From assembly GCA_947446595.1 (NCBI GenBank), contig CANFGS010000001.1, forward strand, positions 40,632 through 104,631: DNA of 64,000 bases. The letters run 5' to 3'. The DNA is from Neisseriaceae bacterium (GTDB taxonomy: Bacteria > Pseudomonadota > Gammaproteobacteria > Burkholderiales > UBA11063). The notes beneath the pieces are model-generated. The model saw nothing but the letters and a program-made list of their open reading frames with translations, was not told where the DNA came from and searched no databases. The first letter of the stretch is position 1. Every line of letters starts with the position of its first letter. Made by a program: the position numbers and the translations under genes. This document shows, one piece after another, positions 25,797 through 35,996 of this stretch.

Positions 25797-26957
25797 TTAT
25801 TCATCAAGCCAAAAGCATTTTTCGCCATGCCAGTTGGTAAAAGTATAATACTGGTGATCATCAATAGTTTCAAATTTCCCATAATCTTCATAATTAGAAA
25901 CTAGAGGCACAGTGAATTTCCCTTTAATATGCGGAAGTACGTATTCTGGCATAGCAATATTTGATATTCTACGTTTTAATACACTCATTATGCGTATACC
26001 TTCTTTTATTGAGGTTTTATATTCAGTAGCACCAGGAGAAAATGGCATGAAGTGATATAAATAATATGGTTTGACTCCTATTTTGTATAAATCAATAAAA
26101 AGTTTATGCAAAACTTGTTCATTATCATTAATACCACGAAGAAATGGGATGTTAGAAAAAACTATAGGTACTACTTTTTGTATTTTCATTACAGCATTTA
26201 TAAAATCTTTGCTTAATTCAAGATAGTGGCATACATGAACTCCAAAAGAATTAACTTTATATTTTTCTAGAGTCTGAATTAGTTTATCGGTAATTCTAAA
26301 AGGATTAAAAGTTAATCCCCTAGAATGAATCCTTATTAAAATATCATTATTCCAGTTGCGTATTGCAGATAAGTACTCTTCTAATTTTTCATCTGATAAC
26401 ATTAATGGATCACCACCACTAAATATTACTTCTTCTATTTGTGGCGTTTGTTTTATATATTCTAATGCATCATAAAATAAATCATGGCTAGCACTAATTT
26501 TATCAGATTTTTTTTCTAAGGTTCTTAGTGCCTCAAAGCAAAATTGACAATATGAATTGCATGTGTTGCTTATTCTAAGAATTACACGGTTATCATATTT
26601 ATGTTGACAAATTGGAGTCTTCATTTCGCTATTTAACTCCCAGTTTTCTGTCTCCCCATTATAACCATTGATACCGTCATTATCCCAAAATGGTACAACC
26701 TGCCTCCATAATGGATGTTCAATAATGCTTACATTGTCTTGCTTGGAGTTTAATATTAATTGTACATAATAAGGAGTAATCTGCATTTTTTTATTTTGCA
26801 AATTTTTATTTATTTTGTGACTAAGATCTTCGCTCCAGCCACCAAAAGCATTACGTAAAGCTTGCTCGTCACGATATATGTTTCTTTGTTGCCATTTCCA
26901 GTCGTGGTATTGATTATCTGTCGGATCGATTACTTTTGTTAATGAAATATTTTTCAT
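25797..26957 (-). CDS. KamA-family radical SAM enzyme with divergent substrate site
   Basis: 386 residues. The KamA-style start (YHDWKWQQRNIYRDEQAL), the [4Fe-4S] motif CNSYCQFC (C133, C137, C140), the SAM motif VIFSGGDPLMLSD and LRGINDNEQVLHKLF place it in the lysine 2,3-aminomutase family. By eye against clostridial KamA, the lysine-binding aspartates D293 and D330 align with M304 and P342, and the CTRRR carboxylate-binding stretch reads CFEALR. A PLP lysine may be K345 or K347 (IKGKFTVPL). The reaction may thus be a 2,3-aminomutase on a non-basic amino acid, or something else. It is the first gene of the operon, with AAGGAAG 8 bases upstream of the ATG. Confidence 0.85.
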   Translation of the reverse strand: MKNISLTKVIDPTDNQYHDWKWQQRNIYRDEQALRNAFGGWSEDLSHKINKNLQNKKMQITPYYVQLILNSKQDNVSIIEHPLWRQVVPFWDNDGINGYNGETENWELNSEMKTPICQHKYDNRVILRISNTCNSYCQFCFEALRTLEKKSDKISASHDLFYDALEYIKQTPQIEEVIFSGGDPLMLSDEKLEEYLSAIRNWNNDILIRIHSRGLTFNPFRITDKLIQTLEKYKVNSFGVHVCHYLELSKDFINAVMKIQKVVPIVFSNIPFLRGINDNEQVLHKLFIDLYKIGVKPYYLYHFMPFSPGATEYKTSIKEGIRIMSVLKRRISNIAMPEYVLPHIKGKFTVPLVSNYEDYGKFETIDDHQYYTFTNWHGEKCFWLDE

Positions 26958-27148
26958 TTTATGTGTCTTCCTTAAAAGTTAGTTCTTATTCTATTATACT
27001 CTATTTTAGAAATAGTTAGTTTAAAAATATGAGTATAATAATCGCACTTTACTTTACAATTTGCGGAATTATTATTATAAAATATTTCTGAAATATCATT
27101 TTGCTATGCTAAAATTCTGCCTTATAGTTATTTTGTTATGAGGTTTTA

Positions 27149-27898
27149 ATGCGTGGTTTGATTGCCTGGCTAAGGTTTGTTGCTGTAATTTTAAGTATGT
27201 CATTTTTAGTTGTAGCAGTTTTTATACTTTATCATATTTCTCTCAAATTAATTCGTTATCCAATTCGTAAAATATGGACTAGATGCCTACTTTTATCCAC
27301 TGGTGGCAAAATTAATTTGCATGGTGTGGATTTATCTTCAATAGACTTAAGAAATACAATGGTAGTGTCCAATCATATATCATGGCTTGATACAGTTGTT
27401 ATGCTTAGATTATGTTATTTACGCTATATAGGTAAGGTTGAAATGCTTAAATGGCCTTTTCTTAGCATGATAATAAAAGCAGGAGGTACGATATTTATTA
27501 ATCGCCTTAATAAACGTGAGTTGTTAACTCTGAATCAACAAGTAGCAAATGTTTTAACAGATGGTGCTACAATTGGGTTGTATCCTGAGGGAACCACTAG
27601 TGATGGAGTAAAAATCCTACCTTTTAAAGCGCCTATTCTAGAGGCTGCATTAATGGCTAAAAGTAATGTTATTCCTGTGGTGCTTAGCTATCGTAAAGAA
27701 GATAATAAACTTGCAACTGAGGTTACTTTTTCAAAAGTTAATTGGCTTACTACAGTAATTAATACCTTAAAGCTAGAAAACTTGGTAATTAATGTTACTA
27801 TATTGCCGATAGTAAGAAGTACTGACTTCAAAACTCGTGATGAACTTGCAGTTTGTTTGTATCAACAAATAAATCAATCCTATCAAAATCAGCAGTAA
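27149..27898 (+). CDS. plsC: 1-acyl-sn-glycerol-3-phosphate acyltransferase
   Basis: A 249-residue membrane-bound enzyme that makes phosphatidic acid from lysophosphatidic acid. There is an N-terminal hydrophobic helix (~8-35), the catalytic NHxxxxD box as SNHISWLD, IFINRLNKRE and the glycerophosphate-binding EGTTSDG. Spacing between the motifs matches PlsC. A GAGG ribosome site precedes the ATG. It is divergent from the radical SAM operon, sharing a 191-base intergenic region. Lyso-ornithine or other lipid acyltransferases share the same motifs, so the exact acceptor is inferred. Confidence 0.87.
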   Translation: MRGLIAWLRFVAVILSMSFLVVAVFILYHISLKLIRYPIRKIWTRCLLLSTGGKINLHGVDLSSIDLRNTMVVSNHISWLDTVVMLRLCYLRYIGKVEMLKWPFLSMIIKAGGTIFINRLNKRELLTLNQQVANVLTDGATIGLYPEGTTSDGVKILPFKAPILEAALMAKSNVIPVVLSYRKEDNKLATEVTFSKVNWLTTVINTLKLENLVINVTILPIVRSTDFKTRDELAVCLYQQINQSYQNQQ

Positions 27899-27912
27899 AT
27901 AGGTATTTAAGT

Positions 27913-27964
27913 GATATCGACCCCAAACTCGCTACGAACAGCAAAATGTTGTTGTTTGGGGTGA
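27913..27964 (-). repeat. Palindromic repeat, type B
   Basis: ACCCCAAAC (27920-27928) and GTTTGGGGT (27954-27962) are inverted arms. Read on the minus strand it aligns along its whole length with the repeat at 46917-46972, including the GTAGCGAGTTTGGG part and identical arm spacing (34 bases). Confidence 0.75.
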
Positions 27965-28018
27965 CAATAGAGTCAATCTGTAACTCCCACAAATGAATGC
28001 AGGAATCAACTAGCTAAA

Positions 28019-30634
28019 TTAAAGTAGTTCACCATTTACCGGTGCGCTAATGATTTCATCATCATTATCACTGATGTGATCTTCACGTTCAACTACTTTT
28101 GCAACGTCTACTAATACTTCACCTTCACCTAGATTAATTAGAGTAACCCCTTGAGCTGCACGTCCTGTTTTACGGATTGTAGCAACAGTGGTTCTAATTA
28201 ATACGCCACCAGTTGTGATAAGCATGATTTCATCATCATCAGCAACAAGCTGCGCAGTTACTAGTTTTCCGTTACGCTTAGTAACAGCAATAGCAATAAC
28301 CCCCTTAGTTCCGCGTTTAGTTTCACGATATTCTGATACTGGGGTACGTTTGCCAAAGCCATTTTCAGTAACAGTTAGTACTTGAGCATTTTCGTCATCG
28401 GTTGTAAGTAATGCTACAACTTTGGCACCACTACTTAATTTTATACCACGAACCCCACGTGCAACACGCCCCATGTGGCGAACTTCTGATTCATTAAAAC
28501 GAACTGCTTGTCCACTATCAGAGAAGAGCATAATCTCTTGTTTACCATCAGTAATAGTAACCCCAGCAAGATTATCGCCTTCGTCTAGGTTAATAGCAAT
28601 AATACCACGGCTACTCGGTCTTGAGAATGCCGATAACTCTACTTTTTTAACTACACCTTCTTTGGTTACAAAGAATAAGAATTTATCATCAGTAAATTCT
28701 TTAACTGGCAAGATACTAGTAATTTTCTCATCAGCTTGAAGCGGTAGAAGATTAATAATAGGCCTTCCACGAGTAGTACGGCTACCTTCAGGAAGGTTGT
28801 ATACTTTAAGCCAATATAAACGTCCTAGTGTTGAGAAACATAGAACATAATCATGTGTATGAGCCATAAATAGACTATGGATAAAATCATCTTCACGTGT
28901 TGTAGCTGCAGCTTTGCCGCGCCCTCCACGTCTTTGGCTTCTATATTCATCAACTGGCTGGGTTTTAACATATCCTTCTCGCGATAGAGTAACTACCATA
29001 TCACGTGGTTTAATAAGATCTTCATTATCAATGTCAGAGCCATCAAAAGTGATTTCTGATTTTCTTGGGCTACCAAATTGTTGTTTTACAAGCTTTAACT
29101 CATCCGAAATAATTAGATTGATACGCTCAGGTTTTTTAAGGGTATCTAGTAAATCCAAAATAGTATCCATAACTTCATGGTATTCTTTTACTATTTTATC
29201 TTGTTCAAGAGCCGTTAATCTTTGTAATCTTAATTCAAGAATAACTTGAGTTTGTACATCTGATAGGCGATAGCCATCACTTTGCATACCATAAATAGAA
29301 TCGAGCCAATCAGGACGAACATCATCAGACTCAACTCGAGATAACATTGAAACCACAAGAGATGATTGCCAAGTTTTTTCCATCAAGCGAGTTTTAGCCT
29401 CAATCGGTGTAGCAGATGATTTGATAATGGAAATCATTTCATCAACGTTAGCTAATGCAACTGCCAAGCCTTCTAAATTATGCCCTCGCTCTTTAGCTTT
29501 TTTAAGTTCAAATACAGTTCTACGTGTCACTATTTCACGGCGGTGGTAGATAAACTCTTCAATAATTGATTTAAGATTTAATAATCGTGGCTGCCCATTA
29601 ACAATAGCCACCATATTAATTCCAAATGAATCTTGCATTTGAGTCATTTTAAATAAGTTATTCAGAATAACATTAGCATTTTCATTGCGTCTTAGTTCAA
29701 TAACTACACGCATACCATCTTTATCTGACTCGTCACGGATTTCAGTAATACCTTCAATGATTTTATCTTTAACAAGCTCACCAATACGTTCACATATTTT
29801 AGCTTTATTTACTTGGTACGGTAGTTCGTCAATAATAATTGCTTGACGATCTTTGGCAATATCTTCAAAATGAGTTCGTGAGCGCATTACTACACGGCCG
29901 CGCCCTGTCCTATAACCAGCTTGAATATCTTTTATCCCAAAAATAAACCCAGCAGTTGGGAAATCAGGTGCAGGAATAAATTCAATCAGTTCGTCAATGG
30001 TAATTTGTGGGTTTTCAAGTAGTGCTAAACATGCATCAGTTACTTCTGATAGATTGTGTGGAGGGATGCTTGTTGCCATACCAACAGCAATACCAGTGCT
30101 TCCATTAACTAATAGATTTGGGAATTTGGTTGGTAATACTTCAGGTTCGTTTTCGCTACCGTCATAATTAGGTGTGAAATTAACTGTTTCTTTATCAAGG
30201 TCAGCTAACATTTCATGAGCAATTTTTGACATTCTAATTTCGGTATAACGCATCGCAGCAGGAGAGTCGCCATCTACAGATCCAAAGTTACCTTGACCAT
30301 CTACTAGAGGGTTTCTAAGTGAGAAATCTTGAGCCATCCGAACAATAGTATCATAAATAGCATTATCACCATGTGGGTGATATTTCCCCATTACGTCCCC
30401 GACGATACGTGCTGATTTCTTATAGGGTTTATTCCAGTCGTTTGATACTTCGTGCATGGCAAAAAGAACCCTACGATGTACTGGTTTTAGACCGTCTCGT
30501 ACATCAGGTAATGCACGACCAACAATTACACTCATGGCATAATCTAAATATGATTGTTTCATCTCTGTTTCGATGTTGATATTAACTACATCTTTGGCAA
30601 ATGATGGTGGTAAAAACTCTGGCGTATCAGACAT
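28019..30634 (-). CDS. gyrA: DNA gyrase subunit A
   Basis: 871 residues, the usual GyrA length. The breakage-reunion domain has the catalytic Tyr in AAMRYTE and the quinolone-resistance region [17 protein letters not shown]. The GyrA box QRRGGRGK, followed by a beta-pinwheel C-terminal domain, separates it from ParC. The tail is acidic (DNDDEIISA). The residue corresponding to E. coli Ser83 (Neisseria Ser91) is Asn91 here. The start [12 protein letters not shown] has AAGGA upstream. It is 46 bases after rlmL on the same strand. Confidence 0.97.
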   Translation of the reverse strand: MSDTPEFLPPSFAKDVVNINIETEMKQSYLDYAMSVIVGRALPDVRDGLKPVHRRVLFAMHEVSNDWNKPYKKSARIVGDVMGKYHPHGDNAIYDTIVRMAQDFSLRNPLVDGQGNFGSVDGDSPAAMRYTEIRMSKIAHEMLADLDKETVNFTPNYDGSENEPEVLPTKFPNLLVNGSTGIAVGMATSIPPHNLSEVTDACLALLENPQITIDELIEFIPAPDFPTAGFIFGIKDIQAGYRTGRGRVVMRSRTHFEDIAKDRQAIIIDELPYQVNKAKICERIGELVKDKIIEGITEIRDESDKDGMRVVIELRRNENANVILNNLFKMTQMQDSFGINMVAIVNGQPRLLNLKSIIEEFIYHRREIVTRRTVFELKKAKERGHNLEGLAVALANVDEMISIIKSSATPIEAKTRLMEKTWQSSLVVSMLSRVESDDVRPDWLDSIYGMQSDGYRLSDVQTQVILELRLQRLTALEQDKIVKEYHEVMDTILDLLDTLKKPERINLIISDELKLVKQQFGSPRKSEITFDGSDIDNEDLIKPRDMVVTLSREGYVKTQPVDEYRSQRRGGRGKAAATTREDDFIHSLFMAHTHDYVLCFSTLGRLYWLKVYNLPEGSRTTRGRPIINLLPLQADEKITSILPVKEFTDDKFLFFVTKEGVVKKVELSAFSRPSSRGIIAINLDEGDNLAGVTITDGKQEIMLFSDSGQAVRFNESEVRHMGRVARGVRGIKLSSGAKVVALLTTDDENAQVLTVTENGFGKRTPVSEYRETKRGTKGVIAIAVTKRNGKLVTAQLVADDDEIMLITTGGVLIRTTVATIRKTGRAAQGVTLINLGEGEVLVDVAKVVEREDHISDNDDEIISAPVNGELL

Positions 30635-30680
30635 AAACCTTTATTCCTTAAAAAAGTACTTAACTGTACATTTTATCATA

Positions 30681-31817
30681 TTATCTATTACTACCGCGTA
30701 CCATTTTGAATTCAAATAGTCTACAATCCAATGCTCCATTAAATAATGGAGTTTTCTTACTTGGTTTTAGACGCATAAGTTTGGGTAATCTTAAATCTGC
30801 GGTGAAGAAATAGCAGTTCCAGTTATCAAAATTTTGTTTTAGATGGCTCGCGATTTTGGGATATAGAACGCCTAATTCATCTAGTTCATTTAGCCGTATC
30901 CCATAAGGTGGGTTTGTTAGCATAACGCCTGGTTTTTGTGGCGCTTGTATATCTAGGATATCTTTACAGCTAAATCTAACATGCTCACGAAGTCTGGCGT
31001 GCTTTAGGTTGTTCTCAGTTTGAATGATTGCTTCCATACTAATATCAGATGCAGTAATATCAAGGGTTTTATCGTTAATTATTGCTGATTTAGCAAGGGA
31101 CTTCATATCATCCCAGTCTTTTTGATAGAAATTATCAAATTGTTCAAAAGCAAAAGTACGCTTTAGACCGGGGGCAATATTTAGTGCCATATGAACAGCT
31201 TCAATAACAATAGTGCCGCTACCACACATAGGGTCAAATAATGGCTTATCATACTCCCAACCAGAGAGCTTGAGAAGCCCACAAGCTAGGTTCTCTTTAA
31301 GAGGTGCTTCTTGACGAGCTGATCTATATCCACGCTTGAATAACGCTTCACCTGAAGTATCTAGATAAATTGTAGCGGTGTTTTCAGTCAGAAAATTATA
31401 AATACGCATATCAGGGGATTGTTTATCAACGTCGGGGCGCTTATCTTCAGCTTGCATAAACTGATCACAAATAGCATCTTTTACTTTAAGGGTGATAAAT
31501 TCAATGCTTTTAAGAGGGCAGTTAATTGCACTAGTACTGACTTTTATACTCATATTACTATCAAACCACTCTCGCCAGTAGATTCGATTGGCAATGTTGT
31601 AGACATCCTCTTCACTTTGATATTCTCCAAAGCCAACCTCTAGTAGTACACGACTAGCTATACGGCTATTGAGGTTAATATTCATAATGGTATTCATAGT
31701 TGCACCAAACCTAACCCCGGCATTAACGGGAGTTAAATTTATAGCCCCAAGAGTAGCTAATTCCTCAACCAAAATTTGCTCTAAACCTTTATTGGTACTT
31801 GCAAAGCAATTATACAT
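30681..31817 (-). CDS. rlmL: 23S rRNA m2G methyltransferase RlmL-like (THUMP plus methyltransferase)
   Basis: 378 residues. An N-terminal THUMP region (MYNCFASTNKGLEQILVEELATLGA) is followed by a class I methyltransferase with DPMCGSGTIVIEAVHMA and the N2-guanine motif TNPPYGIRL. It corresponds to the N-terminal half of E. coli RlmKL, which methylates G2445; the RlmK half is absent here, as in many betaproteobacteria. The start overlaps the end of the upstream glycosyltransferase gene by 8 bases, so the two are translationally coupled. Confidence 0.9.
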   Translation of the reverse strand: MYNCFASTNKGLEQILVEELATLGAINLTPVNAGVRFGATMNTIMNINLNSRIASRVLLEVGFGEYQSEEDVYNIANRIYWREWFDSNMSIKVSTSAINCPLKSIEFITLKVKDAICDQFMQAEDKRPDVDKQSPDMRIYNFLTENTATIYLDTSGEALFKRGYRSARQEAPLKENLACGLLKLSGWEYDKPLFDPMCGSGTIVIEAVHMALNIAPGLKRTFAFEQFDNFYQKDWDDMKSLAKSAIINDKTLDITASDISMEAIIQTENNLKHARLREHVRFSCKDILDIQAPQKPGVMLTNPPYGIRLNELDELGVLYPKIASHLKQNFDNWNCYFFTADLRLPKLMRLKPSKKTPLFNGALDCRLFEFKMVRGSNR

Positions 31818-32925
31818 TTATTTTCCTATCCTTCCAATTATTTCTAAACAACATAATAAGGGCAAAATATTTAATAGCCATTAGCCCTTGTAAAATAGCA
31901 ATATTAGATTTTATATAAAAACAAAATAATATTAATAACATGTTGGGTATTTCAAGTAGATAAAAGTATTTACGATTAATTTTGTAATTCACCAATACTA
32001 AGAATGGTAAAAGATATAAATTATATTGAGCCGAATAAACTCTATCTGTTAGAAGAAATAAAATCATTATTCCAGTAATTTTTTGAATTAAGGGTACATT
32101 TTTATATTTGATAAGACAAAAATATATATATCCGCTAGCAAATAAAAGTAAGCTTAGTTTACCAGATAAATTACCTATACCAAAATGATTAAAAAACTGA
32201 TACATCATCCATGTCCATGAATAATCACTATTTGTTTTTGCGAAATTATTTTGAATTTGCCAAATATAAGGAAAACTCCAAGCATCAAAATCACTTATTA
32301 TAAACGGTATGTTTATTATAATCCAAGTTAGTATAAAACTAATTAGCAAATGTTTTTTACGATTTGTAGAAAAGAATAATATGGGCAATATGAATACAGG
32401 AAATACTTTAATTGCAGTACCTATGGCAAGCCATATCCCGCTTGGTATGATACGATTACGTATAAATTCTCTATAAGCTAATAGCATTGGTAATATTGCT
32501 AAAAAATCAAGGTTAATTAAACCATAAAATAAATATGATGGAGCCAAAATCCACAGTAACCAGATTTTACGAGTATCGCCATGGCTTTCATTCACGAGTT
32601 GATATAAGATATATGTGATACTAAGAGCAAATACACATAAGGTTGTGCTTATAACTGCCATATACAATGAATAGTTATTTTTAATTTCTGGAATTAGATA
32701 GATTATTCTAAATAGTAGCTGGATACCTAAAGGGTATTCACGTGGATATGGAAAACCTTTTGATAAATAGAAATCAAAGCAATACCATAAATCCCCAAAA
32801 TAAGTAGTAAAATGATTATACATAAAGTATGCCATATCAAGATTATGTCTAATTATATATTCTGGAATTAAAGCCAGAAATGCACCAATCATAATTAATA
32901 TAAGGCGATTATTTTTTAAAAACAT
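31810..32925 (-). CDS. Membrane glycosyltransferase, GT87/DUF2029-like
   Basis: A 371-residue protein with about ten hydrophobic helices. The motif IGTAIKVFPVFILPILFF is typical of the polyprenyl-phosphate mannosyltransferase-like GT87 family. An early periplasmic acidic stretch (TYFGDLWYCFDFYLSKGFPYP) may hold the catalytic aspartates. The donor would be a lipid-linked sugar and the acceptor an envelope glycan. It lies 14 bases after the dipeptide epimerase gene and overlaps rlmL by 8 bases. Confidence 0.7.
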   Translation of the reverse strand: MFLKNNRLILIMIGAFLALIPEYIIRHNLDMAYFMYNHFTTYFGDLWYCFDFYLSKGFPYPREYPLGIQLLFRIIYLIPEIKNNYSLYMAVISTTLCVFALSITYILYQLVNESHGDTRKIWLLWILAPSYLFYGLINLDFLAILPMLLAYREFIRNRIIPSGIWLAIGTAIKVFPVFILPILFFSTNRKKHLLISFILTWIIINIPFIISDFDAWSFPYIWQIQNNFAKTNSDYSWTWMMYQFFNHFGIGNLSGKLSLLLFASGYIYFCLIKYKNVPLIQKITGIMILFLLTDRVYSAQYNLYLLPFLVLVNYKINRKYFYLLEIPNMLLILFCFYIKSNIAILQGLMAIKYFALIMLFRNNWKDRKINV

Positions 32926-32939
32926 AAATGATAGAACTT

Positions 32940-34037
32940 CTAAGAAATTTCACAAACAAAGGTTAAGCCTTGGCTAAAGCCTTCAATTCCAAGTCCTGGT
33001 TTGTTGCTAAGGATAACTTGATTTTCTACTAATTGTGCTCCACCTAGAACATAATTTTCTTTTATTAAAGCAATGGGGTCTAGATCAGCATACATGATGT
33101 CATTCTTAGATAAGGCGAAACTAGCAATTGCAGCAACTCCTATGGGGGATTCGAGCATGGAACCAACCATCACGCCAAGATTATTCGATTTGGCGATATT
33201 ATAAATACTATTAGCATTTGCAATGCCACCTGATTTCATGAGTTTTATATTTACTCCATTGGCTGCATGGTTTTTTGCAATATTCATAGCATCAGTAGTT
33301 GAGAAGCACGCTTCATCAGCCATAATGAAATGATTGGTAGTATCTGTAATATATTTTAGATCTATGAGGTTATCAGCTTTTACAGGTTGTTCGACAATTT
33401 CAATTTTAAATTCTTCCAATCCATTAATAACTCTTATGGCATCTTTATAGTTCCATCCTTGGTTAGCATCAACTAAAAGCCGAACATCAAATCCAAGTGC
33501 ATTACGAATCTCTTTTACTCGAGCTAAATCTTCATCTGGGTTAAGCCCTAGTTTTATTTTAATTAAGTTAAATCCACTGTTATTAAGGGTAATAGCATCA
33601 TTTACCATTTCTTCAGGTTTTTTGACACTAATTGTAATACAGGTATTAATTGTATTATTGCTTCCACCTAGCATTTTATATAATGGTAAACCACATTGTT
33701 TGGCAAATAAATCATGAAGTGCTATATCGATTGCGGCTTTCGGTGAGGTGTTTTTTGGAAGAACGTTGTCAACCATTGATAATAAATTATTAAATTCGCT
33801 AATAGATTTGCCAATTAGTTTTGGGGCAATGATATTTTGGATTGCATAAATTATGGACTCAGTAGTATCTCCAGTTATAGCCGGAGTTGACGCTGCAGAA
33901 CCATATCCAATCTCGCCACTATCGGTTTTTATCATAACAACAACATCTTCAACACTACTTGTTTGTCTAACTGCTGTGATAAAAGGACGAATTAATGGAA
34001 TTTGTAATTTCGCGATACTAATTGAAACAATTTTCAT
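32940..34037 (-). CDS. Dipeptide epimerase, enolase superfamily (L-Ala-D/L-Glu epimerase type)
   Basis: 365 residues of the muconate-lactonizing subgroup. Catalytic residues seen are the KxK motif (LIKIKLG), metal ligands in LLVDANQGW, IVEQPV and MADEA, and the opposite-face lysine in NIKLMKSGG. The family epimerises the second residue of dipeptides, typically L-Ala-D-Glu from recycled murein. A cis,cis-muconate or succinylbenzoate role is less likely given the AxxMADEAC and SGGIANA context. It lies 13 bases after radA. Confidence 0.83.
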   Translation of the reverse strand: MKIVSISIAKLQIPLIRPFITAVRQTSSVEDVVVMIKTDSGEIGYGSAASTPAITGDTTESIIYAIQNIIAPKLIGKSISEFNNLLSMVDNVLPKNTSPKAAIDIALHDLFAKQCGLPLYKMLGGSNNTINTCITISVKKPEEMVNDAITLNNSGFNLIKIKLGLNPDEDLARVKEIRNALGFDVRLLVDANQGWNYKDAIRVINGLEEFKIEIVEQPVKADNLIDLKYITDTTNHFIMADEACFSTTDAMNIAKNHAANGVNIKLMKSGGIANANSIYNIAKSNNLGVMVGSMLESPIGVAAIASFALSKNDIMYADLDPIALIKENYVLGGAQLVENQVILSNKPGLGIEGFSQGLTFVCEIS

Positions 34038-34050
34038 AAATTTACCCCCT

Positions 34051-35403
34051 CTAATTGAAGCAGTAGTTAACTACTTGGCTTAAATCTGTAGCCTTAACTA
34101 CCTCAACATCTTTTATAGAGTCCCGAGGGGCATTAGCTTTAGGAACTATTATTTTTTCAAACCCTAATTTTGCAGCTTCTTTTATTCGTTCTTGTCCTTT
34201 TTGGACAGTTCTAATTTCACCAGATAACCCAACCTCTCCAAAGACAGCTAGTTTTTCTGGAAGAGCTTTATTTTTAAAAGAAGATATAATTGCTAGAGCG
34301 ACCGCCAAGTCAACAGCAGGTTCAGATACCTTAACTCCACCAACTATATTTAAAAATATATCCTGATCATATAATGATATACCCAAATTTCTTTGCATAA
34401 TTGCAATTAACATCGCTAAACGATAGCTATCCATTCCAACAGCAAGGCGTTTTGGAGGCATTACATGACATTGATCAACCAATGCCTGCACTTCTACAAG
34501 TATTGCCTTACTACCCTCTTGAGTGACTAGTATGCAACTACCGGGAGTACTGCTACGATAAGATGACAAAAATAGAGCTGAAGGATTAGTTACCTCTTTA
34601 AGCCCCTTGTCAGTCATAGCAAATATGCCAAGCTCATTAACTGCTCCGAAACGGTTTTTGACACTGCGTATCATTCTGAAATTTGAGTGTTGATCACCTT
34701 CAAAGTACAGTACCGCATCAACGATATGTTCTAATACTCTTGGTCCTGCGATACTACCATCTTTAGTTACATGACCTACCATTATGATGGTGATATTTCT
34801 TTGTTTGGCAATTCTAGTTAGGATGCTAGCACATTCACGCACTTGGGCAACTGAGCCAGGAGCGGACTGGAGTAACTCGGTAAACATTGTTTGGATAGAG
34901 TCAATAACGACTACTTGTGGTTTTTCTGAGTCAATTGCAGATGCTATGGCATTAAGTTTTATTTCAGCTAGGAGACGAAGGTTGTCTTTACCATCCACTC
35001 CAAGACGTGAAGCCCTAAGGGCTGCTTGTTGTATTGACTCTTCACCAGTGATATACAGCACTTTTCCAGTATTTGATAATTGATCCATAGTTTGTAAGAG
35101 TAGGGTAGATTTACCAATACCTGGGTCACCACCTATTAGAATTACAGATCCCAAAGCAAGTCCACCACCTAATACGCGATCTAATTCATGGATTCCGGTT
35201 TTTTGTCTAAGCACATCTTGTGCTTCAATACGATTTAGACTAACTACGGTCGAATTTGATGTAAGTCCAGCATAGCGAGTAGTTTTTGGGTTTTCTGCTA
35301 TAGTTTCAACAAGGCTATTCCAAGCGCCACAGCTATTACATTTGCCTTGCCATTTGGTATGTTTATCGCCACATTCATTACATTCAAAAACTACTTTTGA
35401 CAT
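34051..35403 (-). CDS. radA: DNA repair protein RadA
   Basis: 450 residues. The N-terminal zinc finger is CNECGDKHTKWQGKCNSC. The RecA-like core has Walker A GDPGIGKSTLL and the RadA-specific KNRFGAVNELG. A C-terminal Lon-like domain carries the conserved GGVKVSEPAVDLAVALAI. It acts as a branch-migration helicase in recombination. The ATG at 35403 has AGGA upstream and heads the minus-strand run radA, epimerase, GT87, rlmL, gyrA. Confidence 0.96.
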   Translation of the reverse strand: MSKVVFECNECGDKHTKWQGKCNSCGAWNSLVETIAENPKTTRYAGLTSNSTVVSLNRIEAQDVLRQKTGIHELDRVLGGGLALGSVILIGGDPGIGKSTLLLQTMDQLSNTGKVLYITGEESIQQAALRASRLGVDGKDNLRLLAEIKLNAIASAIDSEKPQVVVIDSIQTMFTELLQSAPGSVAQVRECASILTRIAKQRNITIIMVGHVTKDGSIAGPRVLEHIVDAVLYFEGDQHSNFRMIRSVKNRFGAVNELGIFAMTDKGLKEVTNPSALFLSSYRSSTPGSCILVTQEGSKAILVEVQALVDQCHVMPPKRLAVGMDSYRLAMLIAIMQRNLGISLYDQDIFLNIVGGVKVSEPAVDLAVALAIISSFKNKALPEKLAVFGEVGLSGEIRTVQKGQERIKEAAKLGFEKIIVPKANAPRDSIKDVEVVKATDLSQVVNYCFN

Positions 35404-35498
35404 TTTATTCCTAGAAGTTGCTATATGTTTTGGTCTTAGTCTAAAACATTATGTTAAAATATTATCTAATCAAGTATCAATTGTATCATGGGTAAGTT

Positions 35499-35978
35499 AT
35501 GCAGTATAAGAATTACATTACACGGAATGGCTATGAAGCACTAAAAGAGGAGCTTCATAATTTAGTTACCAAAGAGCGGCCATTAACAACCGCTACAATT
35601 ACTTGGGCGGCTGGTAATGGTGATCGTTCAGAAAATGGTGATTATATTTATGGTAAAAGGCGCTTAAGAGAAATTGATAAACGAATTTATATACTAACCA
35701 AAAAGTTAGAGCAGACAGAGGTTGTTGATTATTCCAAAAATATTGGAAGTGATAAAGTTTATTTTGGGGCAACGGTTACTATTTTAAGAAATGATGTAAC
35801 TGAACAAACTGTCAAGATAGTAGGGCAAGACGAAATAAATCCAGTAGCCAATTGTATTAGCTGGACTGCACCACTAGCAAAGCTCCTACTTGGTAAAGTG
35901 ATAGGAGATGTATTAAAACTTCACCTTCATGAGAGTATGGAAGAAATTGAAATTTTAGATGTTGATTATACAATTTAA
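35499..35978 (+). CDS. greB: Transcription elongation factor GreB
   Basis: 159 residues. The N-terminal coiled coil opens YITRNGYEALKEELHNL, and the tip has the acidic GDRSENGDYIYGKRRLREIDKRI. GreB rather than GreA is indicated by ERP..T..ITWAA and the KRRLREIDKR version of the coil. The C-terminal FKBP-like domain ends with GKVIGDVLKLHL. It stimulates RNA cleavage in backtracked RNA polymerase. It stands alone, divergent from radA. Confidence 0.93.
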   Translation: MQYKNYITRNGYEALKEELHNLVTKERPLTTATITWAAGNGDRSENGDYIYGKRRLREIDKRIYILTKKLEQTEVVDYSKNIGSDKVYFGATVTILRNDVTEQTVKIVGQDEINPVANCISWTAPLAKLLLGKVIGDVLKLHLHESMEEIEILDVDYTI

Positions 35979-35996
35979 GTATCAAAAAAATATAAC

